The notes under the pieces: generated by a model
Seen by the model: the letters and a program-made list of their open reading frames with translations, nothing else
What the model was told of the DNA's origin: nothing
The model's database searches: none
Shown: positions 8,412 through 16,142 of the stretch, piece after piece
Layout: each line of letters starts with the position of its first letter
Numbering within the stretch: position 1 is the first letter of the stretch
Program-made: the position numbers and the translations under genes
DNA from: CAZTCJ01 sp964612085
Lineage (GTDB): Bacteria > Pseudomonadota > Alphaproteobacteria > JAJFIK01
Assembly: GCA_964612085.1 (NCBI GenBank)
Contig: CAZTCJ010000032.1
Span: 1-37,477, forward strand
Direction: 5' to 3'
DNA length: 37,477 bases

Positions 8412-8434
8412 GAACCTTGCATCTGGCAAGGTTC
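8412..8434. promoter_or_regulatory. Perfect inverted repeat GAACCTTGC-N5-GCAAGGTTC in a divergent promoter region
   Basis: This is a 9-base perfect inverted repeat with a 5-base spacer, located between the divergent PEP-CTERM and HupE genes. There is no T-run on either side, so an intrinsic terminator is unlikely and a dimeric regulator site is more plausible. Which of the two genes it serves is unknown. Confidence 0.45.
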
Positions 8435-8598
8435 AATTTCAACCATGATTTGGCCCCGTCCTGCAGGGTTCTGCGTAAAGATGCAATATGGTGCCGTTGC
8501 GCAACGCTGCAGCACGTGAAGCCCGTTCGATGTAATGTCGAACTGTCATGAAACCCGGCTCTGGACATGACGCAACGAGATGGCGAGAGGGGTCTGCG

Positions 8599-9027
8599 AT
8601 GCGCGTTGCGATGGGCTGTCTTTGGGGTCTGGTCATTGCATCCGCGGCGGCTTCGGCCGGGGCCGAGAGCGCACCGCAAGCGCCAGACCGCGAGATCCCG
8701 CCGGTGGCCACGGCGGTCATAGGCGTCGTTTTCCGCTTCGCCACTGCGCTGATCGATCTGGGCTTGCCGGAAAACAGTCTCGCGGTAGCGCTTCTGGCCT
8801 TTAATATGGGCGTGGAGATCGGCCAAGTGGCCTTCGTGGTCCAGGTGCTGGCACTGGGACAGGCCTATCGGGTGCTGAGGGTGCGCTTTCCCGCCAGGGC
8901 GGAGGCGGTGCCTGCTTATACCATCGGTGGGATCGCGGCCTTTTGGACGGCGGAACGCATCGGCATGATGGTTGGAGCTTGGAAGGATCTGCCCTTCGAA
9001 AGCGCGCAAAAAGAGGGTGCTGAAGAG
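8599..9027 (+). pseudogene. In-frame remnant of a HupE/UreJ C-terminal region fused to hupE
   Basis: Residues 1-143 of the fused frame look like the first and last parts of a longer HupE/UreJ-type membrane protein with the middle missing. A signal-like start is followed almost at once by the GLPENS...LLAFNMGVEIGQ block that normally closes such proteins. The usual central helices and histidine motif are absent. There is no stop or frameshift before hupE, so it has decayed by internal deletion rather than by a frame break, or it has been retained as an extra domain. This reading depends on remembered family patterns, not on an alignment. Confidence 0.5.
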
Positions 9028-9660
9028 ATGATGAAGACGAATAGCTGGGCTGAGCCGCGCCTGTCCGTGTCGGGAGCGTTCGCCCTGGCGGCGGTGCTCG
9101 CCTTGATTCCTCAGATGGCCTTCGCCCATGACGAGGTGGCCGTGGGCGCGGGGCTGGTGAACGGCCTGATGCATCCGATCACGGGGCCGGATCATCTGAT
9201 CGCCATGGTGGCTGTGGGCCTGTGGGGCGCCCAGCTCGGCGCGCCGTTGATCTGGGCCCTGCCCATCGCCTTTCCCCTGGTGATGGCCATTGGCGGCATC
9301 CTGGGCGTGGCAGGCGTGCCATTGCCCGCCGTCGAAGTGGCGATCGCGGCCTCCGCCCTGGTGCTGGGCCTTGCCGTGCTGACCGCGTATCGCGCGCCCA
9401 ACTGGCTGGCAGTGCTGATCGTCTCGGTCTTCGCGATCTTCCACGGCCATGCCCATGGCACGGATCTGCCCCATGCGGCGACGCCCTTTGCCTATGGCCT
9501 GGGGTTCGTGACCGCCACGGGCCTGCTGCATCTGGCGGGGATCCTGATCGGCCTGCTGAACGGTGTGAAAGGGGCAGGGCCTGCCATCGTGCGCGGCAGC
9601 GGCGGCGTTATCGCGGTCTTGGGCGGCTATTTTTTCGTCACGAGCCTCGGGGTTCTCTGA
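8599..9660 (+). CDS. HupE/UreJ-family metal permease with N-terminal fusion to a second HupE/UreJ-type remnant
   Basis: This frame encodes 353 residues from the ATG at 8599 (GAGAGGGG just upstream); an ATG at 8548 is in frame. Residues 1-143 start with a signal-like helix and then resemble only the C-terminal end of a larger HupE/UreJ-type protein (LLAFNMGVEIGQVAFVV and YTIGGIAAFWTAERI). From Met144/Met145 a complete HupE begins, with its own signal-like helix ending AFAHDE. It carries the HX5DH motif HPITGPDH (His192, Asp198, His199) and the FHGHAHG motif near residue 282, both associated with Ni/Co transport in this family. It may be made as a fusion, or HupE may start independently at 9028 or 9031, where AGAGGG lies upstream. 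It overlaps the next gene by one base (TGATG). Nickel or cobalt as substrate is family inference. Confidence 0.8.
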   Translation: MRVAMGCLWGLVIASAAASAGAESAPQAPDREIPPVATAVIGVVFRFATALIDLGLPENSLAVALLAFNMGVEIGQVAFVVQVLALGQAYRVLRVRFPARAEAVPAYTIGGIAAFWTAERIGMMVGAWKDLPFESAQKEGAEEMMKTNSWAEPRLSVSGAFALAAVLALIPQMAFAHDEVAVGAGLVNGLMHPITGPDHLIAMVAVGLWGAQLGAPLIWALPIAFPLVMAIGGILGVAGVPLPAVEVAIAASALVLGLAVLTAYRAPNWLAVLIVSVFAIFHGHAHGTDLPHAATPFAYGLGFVTATGLLHLAGILIGLLNGVKGAGPAIVRGSGGVIAVLGGYFFVTSLGVL

Positions 9661-10274
9661 TGATCCGCCTGGCCCCGGCCGTCGGCTTGAGCCTGGCCGT
9701 CGTCCTGGCGCCGCAGCCCGCCCATGCCCATCTGGTGGATGCGCGTTTCGGCGATTTCTATGGCGGCCTGCTCCATGTGCTGACCGGGTTGCAGTATGTC
9801 TTTCTGCTGATCGCTTTGAGCGTGCTTGCAGCCTTGCAGCCGCGCGAAACGGCCCGCTGGATGCTGGCGGCGGCGCCCCTCGGCATGCTGATCGGCGGGG
9901 CGCTGGCGGTATTCGCATCGGTGGCTTCGATTTCAATCGCGGTCACGGTCTCGCTCGGCATTGTCAGTGTGCTGGTGGCGCTGGGCCAACGTCTGCCCGC
10001 GGCAGCCCTGGCGGCCATCGGCGCCGTCAGCACGGTCATTCTCGGCTTCGAGAACGGGCTCGCCATGACCGCGCAGTCCACGGTCTATCTGTTCGTCTCC
10101 GGTCTGACGGCGGCGGCGTTTCTTGTCGTCACATTGGTGACGGCGGGCATGGTGCACCTTGCCGCGAGGGGGAACTGGGCGCGGATCGCCTTGCGGGCGG
10201 GGGGAAGCTGGCTGGCGGCCATTTCCATGATCCTGCTGGCGCTCGCTGTGGCGGGCCCGGTCCAGGCCGGTTGA
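9660..10274 (+). CDS. Second HupE/UreJ-family membrane protein with degenerate metal motif
   Basis: This is a 204-residue membrane protein with a signal-like N terminus ending in AHAHLVDARFGDFY and about six hydrophobic segments. The start of the first family helix (GGLLHVLTG) resembles HupE/UreJ, but where the canonical motif reads HX5DH this protein has His39 followed by Gln45-Tyr46, so the aspartate and second histidine are missing. Small HupE-like partners are often found directly after a canonical HupE. The start codon overlaps the upstream stop by one base, so the two are translationally coupled and may work as a pair. A role as partner rather than independent metal channel is inference. 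Confidence 0.78.
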   Translation: MIRLAPAVGLSLAVVLAPQPAHAHLVDARFGDFYGGLLHVLTGLQYVFLLIALSVLAALQPRETARWMLAAAPLGMLIGGALAVFASVASISIAVTVSLGIVSVLVALGQRLPAAALAAIGAVSTVILGFENGLAMTAQSTVYLFVSGLTAAAFLVVTLVTAGMVHLAARGNWARIALRAGGSWLAAISMILLALAVAGPVQAG

Positions 10275-10296
10275 AAGGCCGCCTGAGAACCGGAAA

Positions 10297-10341
10297 TTGT
10301 TAGGGTCCTGTCATCTTCGGCCGAAACCTTTGTCTTATAAT
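10297..10341 (+). promoter_or_regulatory. Promoter candidate with 11-base-phased repeats upstream of the TonB receptor
   Basis: A perfect -10 hexamer TATAAT lies at 10336-10341, about 40 bases before the receptor start, without a good -35 match. Upstream are TTGTTAG (10297), CTGTCAT (10308) and TTGTCTT (10330), spaced by 11 and 22 bases. Such phasing is typical of OmpR/PhoB-family sites at activated promoters that lack a -35. The regulator could be the response regulator at 14151 or PhoB. Confidence 0.45.
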
Positions 10342-10382
10342 CCGCGTACTTGATCATGTTGGATTGGTTTTGAGGGACTGAG

Positions 10383-12428
10383 ATGCAGTACCGGCCCGCA
10401 TGTGCAGCCATAGCTCTGTTGATTTCGACGTCCAGTGTCGCGCTGGCGCGCACGGAAGGGGATTTGCCCATTCTGGAAGAGACCATGGTCATTTGGGGCC
10501 GGGGGCTCGATCTGACGGAAACGGCGCTTTCCGCCTCGGAAGGCATTGTCGGCTTTGCCGATTTCGAAACGCGTCCGCTGTTGCGCCCTGGTGAGCTTGT
10601 GGAGGTCATTCCCGGCCTGATCGCCACCCAGCATTCGGGGACGGGCAAGGCCAACCAGTATTTCCTGCGCGGGTTCAATCTCGATCACGGTACGGATTTC
10701 GCCGGTTTCTTCGAGGGCCTGCCGATCAATTTCCGCACCCATGGCCATGGCCAGGGCTATCTGGATCTGAATTTTATCATCCCCGAAGTTGTCGAACTGG
10801 TGGAATTCCGCAAAGGGCCCTATTACGCGGATGTGGGCGATTTTTCGGCCGCCGGATCGATCGCGTTCAAGACGCGGGATTCCCTGGAAGAGGGCTTCGT
10901 CAAGGGCACGGCCGGGGAAGACGGGTTTTACCGGGTGGTCGCGGCCAACAGCCATGAGGTCGGCGGCGGCACGCTGCTCTACGCCGCGGAAGCCAAGTTC
11001 TATGACGGGCCCTGGGTGCTCGAAGAGGATCTGGAACAGTATAACGGCTTCATCAAATTCTCCACGGATCTGGGCGGGTTCGATGTTCAACTGATCGGCA
11101 CCGGCTATTACGCCGATTGGACGTCCACGGATCAGGTGCCGTTGCGCGCCGTGCAGGGCGGTCTGATCGACCGTCTGGGCTTTATCGATCCGGACCTGGG
11201 CGGCGAGACCACCCGGGTCAATCTGATCGGACGCATCGACGGCGAAGTGCTCGGCGGCAAGCTCGAAGCAAGCGCCTATGCCAGCTATTACGATTTCTCC
11301 CTGTTCTCGAACTTCACCTATTTCCTCAACGATCCGGTGAATGGCGATGAATTCGAGCAGCGCGACGAGCGCACTCTGTTTGGCGGCAGCGGCTCCCTGC
11401 TCTGGGACGTGCCTCAGCTCGGCGAGAACAGTACCGTTCGTGTGGGAACGGAACTGCGCTATGACGATATTGATCAGGTCGGCCTGTTCCAGACCGTGGC
11501 CCGGCGCCGGATCGCCACCATAAGGGACGACACGGTCGATGAACTCAGCGCTGCCGTCTATGCGGATGTGAACATCCATTGGACGGACCGGTTCGAGACC
11601 GTCATGGGTCTGCGGTTCGATCATTACACCTTCGATGTGGACGCGCAGTTGCGCGACAATTCCGGCGACGGATCCGATTCTATCGTCAGTCCCAAATTCA
11701 CCGCTTCCTATCTGGTGGCCGAGCGCACGCGGCTCTACGCCAATTACGGCCGGGGCTTTCATTCCAATGACGTGCGCGGCGCGAGCATCCGTTTCGATCC
11801 CGTGACGCTCGACCCGGTCACGCCCGTCGATGTGCTGGTGCCCGCCAATGGGGCCGAGGTCGGGTTCCGGTCGAACTATGTCGACGGTCTGACCGTGACG
11901 CTTGCGGCGTTTTATCTGGATCTGGAGTCCGAGCTTGTGTTCGTGGGCGATGCGGGCACCACCGAGCCTAATGACGGGTCCAGACGGTACGGGTTCGAAT
12001 TTTCCGGCTTCTGGGAGCCTTATGAGTGGCTGGTGTTCGATGTGAGCGCGACCACCACCAATGCCCGGTTCGAGAATGGCGACCGCATTCCCGGCGCCGT
12101 GCCGACGGTCGCGGCCGCGGGCGGCACGGTCTTATTGGAAAACGGTTTTACCGCGACCATCCGCGCCCGTCACTTCAGCGATGCGCCGCTGATCGAAGAC
12201 AATTCCGTGCGCTCGGAGTCCACGACCCTGGTCAATGCCGGAATCGGTTACACCCTCGGCCGGTTCGATCTGCGTCTTGACGTGTTCAACCTGCTCGACG
12301 CGGAACACAACGACATCACCTATTTCTTCGAAAGCCAGCTTCCGGGCGAGGCCGCGCCGGTCGAGGATATTCATTTCCATCCCGTCGAGCCGCGCACCGT
12401 CCGGGGATCCGTAGCCGTGCGGTTCTAG
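10383..12428 (+). CDS. TonB-dependent receptor, probable metal or metal-chelate uptake
   Basis: This is an outer-membrane receptor of 681 residues. A signal peptide (about residues 1-22, ending ALA) is followed by a plug domain with VEVIPGLIATQHSG, QYFLRGFNLDHGTDF and VEFRKGPYYADVGDFSAAG, then a beta-barrel that closes on VRGSVAVRF with a terminal Phe. The plug has a histidine-rich HGHGQGY stretch (His120, His122). It begins 108 bases after two HupE/UreJ permease genes and is followed 43 bases later by a two-component pair, which suggests that receptor and permease act in series to bring a metal through both membranes. Nickel or cobalt is suggested only by the HupE neighbours; a copper- or zinc-related role is also possible. 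Confidence 0.9.
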   Translation: MQYRPACAAIALLISTSSVALARTEGDLPILEETMVIWGRGLDLTETALSASEGIVGFADFETRPLLRPGELVEVIPGLIATQHSGTGKANQYFLRGFNLDHGTDFAGFFEGLPINFRTHGHGQGYLDLNFIIPEVVELVEFRKGPYYADVGDFSAAGSIAFKTRDSLEEGFVKGTAGEDGFYRVVAANSHEVGGGTLLYAAEAKFYDGPWVLEEDLEQYNGFIKFSTDLGGFDVQLIGTGYYADWTSTDQVPLRAVQGGLIDRLGFIDPDLGGETTRVNLIGRIDGEVLGGKLEASAYASYYDFSLFSNFTYFLNDPVNGDEFEQRDERTLFGGSGSLLWDVPQLGENSTVRVGTELRYDDIDQVGLFQTVARRRIATIRDDTVDELSAAVYADVNIHWTDRFETVMGLRFDHYTFDVDAQLRDNSGDGSDSIVSPKFTASYLVAERTRLYANYGRGFHSNDVRGASIRFDPVTLDPVTPVDVLVPANGAEVGFRSNYVDGLTVTLAAFYLDLESELVFVGDAGTTEPNDGSRRYGFEFSGFWEPYEWLVFDVSATTTNARFENGDRIPGAVPTVAAAGGTVLLENGFTATIRARHFSDAPLIEDNSVRSESTTLVNAGIGYTLGRFDLRLDVFNLLDAEHNDITYFFESQLPGEAAPVEDIHFHPVEPRTVRGSVAVRF

Positions 12429-12471
12429 CGGGTGTTGGCGGCCGGGCTCCGTTTGCAGTATCCATAAGACC

Positions 12472-14139
12472 ATGGTGCAGCAGGCGGCAGAGGCCGGTCG
12501 GGATATGGATGAGATCAAGAAACGGGCAGGCGCGCCGTGGTTGGGCGTCCTTGGGAGGATTTCGTTTCAGTCGCGGCTGAGCCTGGCCTTCGTGCTGCTG
12601 TTCGTGGTCGGACTGGCCGGGCTGATCACCAGTGTCGTCATGGTACAGAGGATTACGCATCAATTCGCCCAAACCCATGCCGCGCATCATCAGCTCATGG
12701 GCTATCTCTCTTTGTCGAACCATGTGCACCGGCTCTCCGATGCGGTGGCCGATGCGGTCCTGTCGGAGCCGCTGGTCCTGCCGCCTACAGGGGCGGAGCT
12801 GCTCTCCGCGATCCGGAACGATCTGGCCATGATCGAGGCCGAGCTGCGCGCCCATGGCGCCGTCACCGGCGATGTGGCGGTCCCTGACCGGCTGAAACGC
12901 ATCGAGGAGCAGGTGGACCGGATCGAACGGGACTATACTGAGGCCTCCGCTTTCCTGGCCGAGGGGCGCGAAGCCGAAGCCCGCAGCGCCTTGAGCCATA
13001 GTCTGGACCAGGGCATCGACCGCGATCTGGCAGCCTACGTCGACGCAGGGATCGCCGGTCAGCACCAGGCAGTTGACGAACTGGACGGAGAGGCCAAGGC
13101 GATCGCGCTGATCAAATTCGTCGAATCCACGGTTTTTCTCCAGTTGCTGTTTACCGTGCCGCTGATCGTGCTGTTGGGCGTCCATCTGCGCCACCGGTTG
13201 CGCTCATCGCTCAGTGTGCTGTTGAGCGGCACTGATGCCATCGCCAAAGGCGACCTGAGCCACCGGGTCGGGCCCTTGAACGACGCCGAGTTCCAGAGGC
13301 TGGGCGAGCGGTTCAACAACATGGCCGCGGAACTGGCGCGCCATCGCCGCGATCTCGAGACGGCCAACCGGACCCTGGAGGACAAGGTCGCCGAACGGAC
13401 CTCCGCGTTACGGGATGCCAATGCCCGCCTGGAGGCCACCGATGCGGCGCGGCGGCGCCTGTTCGCCGATGTCTCCCATGAATTGCGCACGCCCTTGACC
13501 ATCATGCGCGGGGAGGCGGAAGTCACCCTGCGCGGCCGGGATGAACCGTCCGATCGGTACAAGGACAGTCTGAAGCGCATCATCGGTAAATGCGGTCATA
13601 TGGGCGGTCTGGTGGACGATCTGCTGTTCATGGCCCGTTCGGAAGCGGGCGAGGCCCGCTACGATATGCGCACCGTGCCGGTCGCGCCGCTTCTGGAGGA
13701 TGTGGTGCGGGATTTCACCCCGGCGGCGGAAGAGAAGGGCATCGCCCTATCGATCCGTCCGGACGCGGCGACGGCCTGTCATATCACGGGCGATGGCGGG
13801 CGCTTGAGGCAGGTTTTCACCATCGTCATGGACAATGCGTTGCGCTATTGCGCCCAAGGGGACCGGATCGATCTGTCTGTACACGGTAGCGAGTCGGATA
13901 TAACCATCGTCTTCGAGGATACCGGCCCCGGCATTCCGGAGAGCGATATGGACGGGGTTTTCGAACGGTTCTACCGGGGCGGAAATACTCAGGGCGCGGG
14001 GCAAGATGCAAGTCTGGGCGCAGGTCTGGGACTGCCCGTCGCCAAGGCCATCGTGGAAGCCCATCGGGGAACCATAACCCTGACCAACGGGGAGCAGCGG
14101 GGCGTTCGCGTGACCGTCCGTCTGCCGCTAGCGAGTTGA
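12472..14139 (+). CDS. Membrane sensor histidine kinase
   Basis: This is a 555-residue sensor kinase of a two-component system. A first membrane helix lies at about residues 35-57 (LAFVLLFVVGLAGLITSVVMV), followed by a mostly helical periplasmic sensor region of about 165 residues, a second helix (FLQLLFTVPLIVLLGVHL), a HAMP domain and a short coiled coil. The HisKA motif FADVSHELRTPLT carries phospho-acceptor His336. The ATPase domain shows the N box DNALRY, G1 box DTGPGIP and G2 box GAGLGLPVAKAI. The periplasmic part has several His residues early on (THAAHHQ), but no recognised metal-binding fold. It ends 11 bases before the response regulator gene. An alternative start exists at 12505. 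Confidence 0.93.
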   Translation: MVQQAAEAGRDMDEIKKRAGAPWLGVLGRISFQSRLSLAFVLLFVVGLAGLITSVVMVQRITHQFAQTHAAHHQLMGYLSLSNHVHRLSDAVADAVLSEPLVLPPTGAELLSAIRNDLAMIEAELRAHGAVTGDVAVPDRLKRIEEQVDRIERDYTEASAFLAEGREAEARSALSHSLDQGIDRDLAAYVDAGIAGQHQAVDELDGEAKAIALIKFVESTVFLQLLFTVPLIVLLGVHLRHRLRSSLSVLLSGTDAIAKGDLSHRVGPLNDAEFQRLGERFNNMAAELARHRRDLETANRTLEDKVAERTSALRDANARLEATDAARRRLFADVSHELRTPLTIMRGEAEVTLRGRDEPSDRYKDSLKRIIGKCGHMGGLVDDLLFMARSEAGEARYDMRTVPVAPLLEDVVRDFTPAAEEKGIALSIRPDAATACHITGDGGRLRQVFTIVMDNALRYCAQGDRIDLSVHGSESDITIVFEDTGPGIPESDMDGVFERFYRGGNTQGAGQDASLGAGLGLPVAKAIVEAHRGTITLTNGEQRGVRVTVRLPLAS

Positions 14140-14150
14140 AGAGTTAAAGC

Positions 14151-14840
14151 ATGCGTCTTTTGCTGATCGAAGATGATTTTGAGATTGCGGATTTTCTCCA
14201 ACGGGGCCTGCGCGACGAAGGCTATGACGTGCGCCACGCCCCGACGGCGGCCGCCGGTATGGCGGCGCTTAACGGCGGGCCGTTTCAAGTCGTCCTGCTG
14301 GATCTGATGCTGCCCGATGGCCATGGATCCGACGTCTGCCGGACCATCCGCGAGAAAGGACTCCTGACGCCCATCCTGATGCTGACCGCCCTCGATGCCC
14401 TGGACGACAAGGTTCAGGGCCTGCGCGCGGGCGCCGACGATTACTTATGCAAACCGTTCGAGTTCGAAGAGCTTCTGGCCCGCATCGAGGCGCTGATCCG
14501 GCGGGAGACGAAATTCGCGGCGAACGATCCCGTTCTGCGGCTTGGCGATTTGACTCTCGATACGGAGAAAATCCGGGTGTGGCGGGGCGAAAAGGAAATC
14601 ATCCTGACATCCAAAGAATTCGCCGTGCTTGAATATCTGATGCGCCATCCGGAAAAGGTCTTCAGCCGCGATGCGCTTTTGAGCGCCGTCTGGGGCGCGC
14701 AAGACGACACGGTGACCAATGTGGTCGAGGTCTGTATCGGGCGCCTGCGCAAGAAGATCGACAACGATGGCGCCCGGGCGCTGATCCATACCATTCGCGG
14801 ACGCGGCTATAAGGCCGGCGCTGTCCCCGGCAGCGGTTAA
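14151..14840 (+). CDS. OmpR/PhoB-family response regulator
   Basis: This is a DNA-binding response regulator of 229 residues. The receiver domain has the acidic pocket Glu7-Asp8-Asp9, phospho-acceptor Asp51 in LLDLMLPDG and the conserved Lys in DDYLCKPFEFEEL. The C-terminal winged helix (about residues 125-225) includes LTSKEFAVLEYLMRHPEKVFSR and a closing TIRGRGYK, typical of the OmpR/PhoB class. It follows its sensor kinase by 11 bases and probably controls the upstream receptor and permease genes, where 11-base-phased repeats are seen. Its signal is unknown, with a metal ion the most likely by context. Confidence 0.94.
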   Translation: MRLLLIEDDFEIADFLQRGLRDEGYDVRHAPTAAAGMAALNGGPFQVVLLDLMLPDGHGSDVCRTIREKGLLTPILMLTALDALDDKVQGLRAGADDYLCKPFEFEELLARIEALIRRETKFAANDPVLRLGDLTLDTEKIRVWRGEKEIILTSKEFAVLEYLMRHPEKVFSRDALLSAVWGAQDDTVTNVVEVCIGRLRKKIDNDGARALIHTIRGRGYKAGAVPGSG

Positions 14841-15086
14841 CGGTTTTCCTGCAATTCGGCCGGCATGGTCCTTTCCGGAGGTTCCCAGCAAATGCGACTT
14901 GATTGCATCAGGCGAAGCGGGCATTCTTTTAAGTGTATCCCGGTGCTTATCCGCAGCAGTCTTAATCAGCCACTCATGAGACGTCTTCTGCCAAAGGCTC
15001 CGATAGCTGGCCGTTCGGCCTGTGGTGTCTGGGCAGTGATGGCCGTGGCCTTGATCTATACAGAATAAAGAAGGAGCGCAGAGCGC

Positions 15087-16094
15087 ATGCGCATCGCTTT
15101 TGTCGGAAAAGGAGGCAGTGGCAAGACCACTGCTGCGTCCCTGCTCATCCAGGCGCTTCGGACGCGCGGCAGCGCCGTTTTCGCTATCGATGCGGACATC
15201 AATCAGCATCTTGGCGAAAGTCTGGGTCTGGCGCCCGGGGTCTTGGCGAAGGTTCCGGAAATCGGAAATCTGCTTCCCATGCTGAAAGAAATGCTGCGGG
15301 GATCGAACCCGCTCATTCCCTCCGCTGCGGCCATGGTCAAGACCACCCCGCCGGGACGAGGCTCTCACCTGATCTCGTTGACGGCTGAGGATCCGGTCAT
15401 CCGCAGCTTCGCCTATTGTCTGGACACGCTGGTTTTTCTGCGCACCGGCGGCTTTCTCGAACAGGACCTGGGTACGAAGTGCTTTCATGCCAAGACCGGG
15501 GCGGTCGAGTTGATCCTCAACCATCTGGCCGATCTGCCACGCGACTGGACGGTGGTGGACATGACGGCGGGGGCGGACGCCTTCGCGTCCGGGCTGTTTA
15601 CCCGTTTCGACCTGACGGTCCTGATGGTCGAGCCGACAATGAAGTCACTGAGCGTCTGGCGTCAGTACAAGGACTATGCCAAGGACTACGGCCTTGCGCT
15701 GCGCGTGGTCGGCAACAAGATCCAGGACGAAGACGATATCGCCTTCCTGACTGAGCATTGCGGCGGCGATATCATCGGTATGTTCAGGCACTCCCGTTGG
15801 GTCCGTCAGGCCGAGCGCGGCACGCCTCAGCCGTTCCGGGATCTGGAGCCGGAAAACAAAGCGGTCCTGGACGCCATCCTGGCCGAGGCCTCGCGCCACC
15901 GGCGCGATTGGGACCGCTACTGGCATTGGGCCAGACATTTTCACATCAAGAACGCGGAAAGCTGGGCCAATGAAGCCGCCGGATGCGATGTCACCCGGCA
16001 GATCGACCATGACTTTCTCGCCTCCTTTGCCTCCGGCCTGCCCGGCATGGAGGTACCGGAGACCATCGGTAAGGTGGCCGCTTCAGGCCGTTGA
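15087..16094 (+). CDS. CooC-like deviant-Walker-A ATPase (MinD/Mrp superfamily)
   Basis: This is a soluble ATPase of 335 residues. The N terminus MRIAFVGKGGSGKTTAASLL contains the deviant Walker A motif KGGSGKTT (Lys8, Lys13), followed by FAIDADINQHLGESLGL, the arrangement seen in CooC, the ATPase that loads nickel into CO dehydrogenase. The DWTVVDMTAGAD segment (Asp158 region) resembles the CooC Walker B and downstream motif. In place of the CooC CxC metal-binding pair this protein has Lys-Cys132-Phe-His134. AAGGAG lies 11 bases before the ATG. No CO dehydrogenase gene is in the window. The 246-base gap upstream shows a short palindrome (TGATTGCATCA, 14900-14910) but no clear promoter. A role in metal insertion is inference; a partner-specific ATPase unrelated to metal is the alternative. 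Confidence 0.8.
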   Translation: MRIAFVGKGGSGKTTAASLLIQALRTRGSAVFAIDADINQHLGESLGLAPGVLAKVPEIGNLLPMLKEMLRGSNPLIPSAAAMVKTTPPGRGSHLISLTAEDPVIRSFAYCLDTLVFLRTGGFLEQDLGTKCFHAKTGAVELILNHLADLPRDWTVVDMTAGADAFASGLFTRFDLTVLMVEPTMKSLSVWRQYKDYAKDYGLALRVVGNKIQDEDDIAFLTEHCGGDIIGMFRHSRWVRQAERGTPQPFRDLEPENKAVLDAILAEASRHRRDWDRYWHWARHFHIKNAESWANEAAGCDVTRQIDHDFLASFASGLPGMEVPETIGKVAASGR

Positions 16095-16142
16095 GCCGCT
16101 GGGCTCTCTCACCACTCCGTCCACCGCAGAAAGGAACCGTCC

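Noticed and set aside
8254..9936. 560-codon minus-strand frame opposite the HupE genes
   Set aside because: The plus strand holds recognisable HupE motifs and signal peptides; the antisense protein has none.
10335..11762. 475-codon minus-strand frame opposite the second TonB receptor
   Set aside because: It is a shadow of the receptor frame; it has no ribosome binding site and no domain pattern.
14900..14910. FNR-like site TGATTGCATCA upstream of the CooC-like gene
   Set aside because: The two half-sites are separated by 3 bases instead of the 4 of an FNR box, so I do not call it, although the palindrome is noted.
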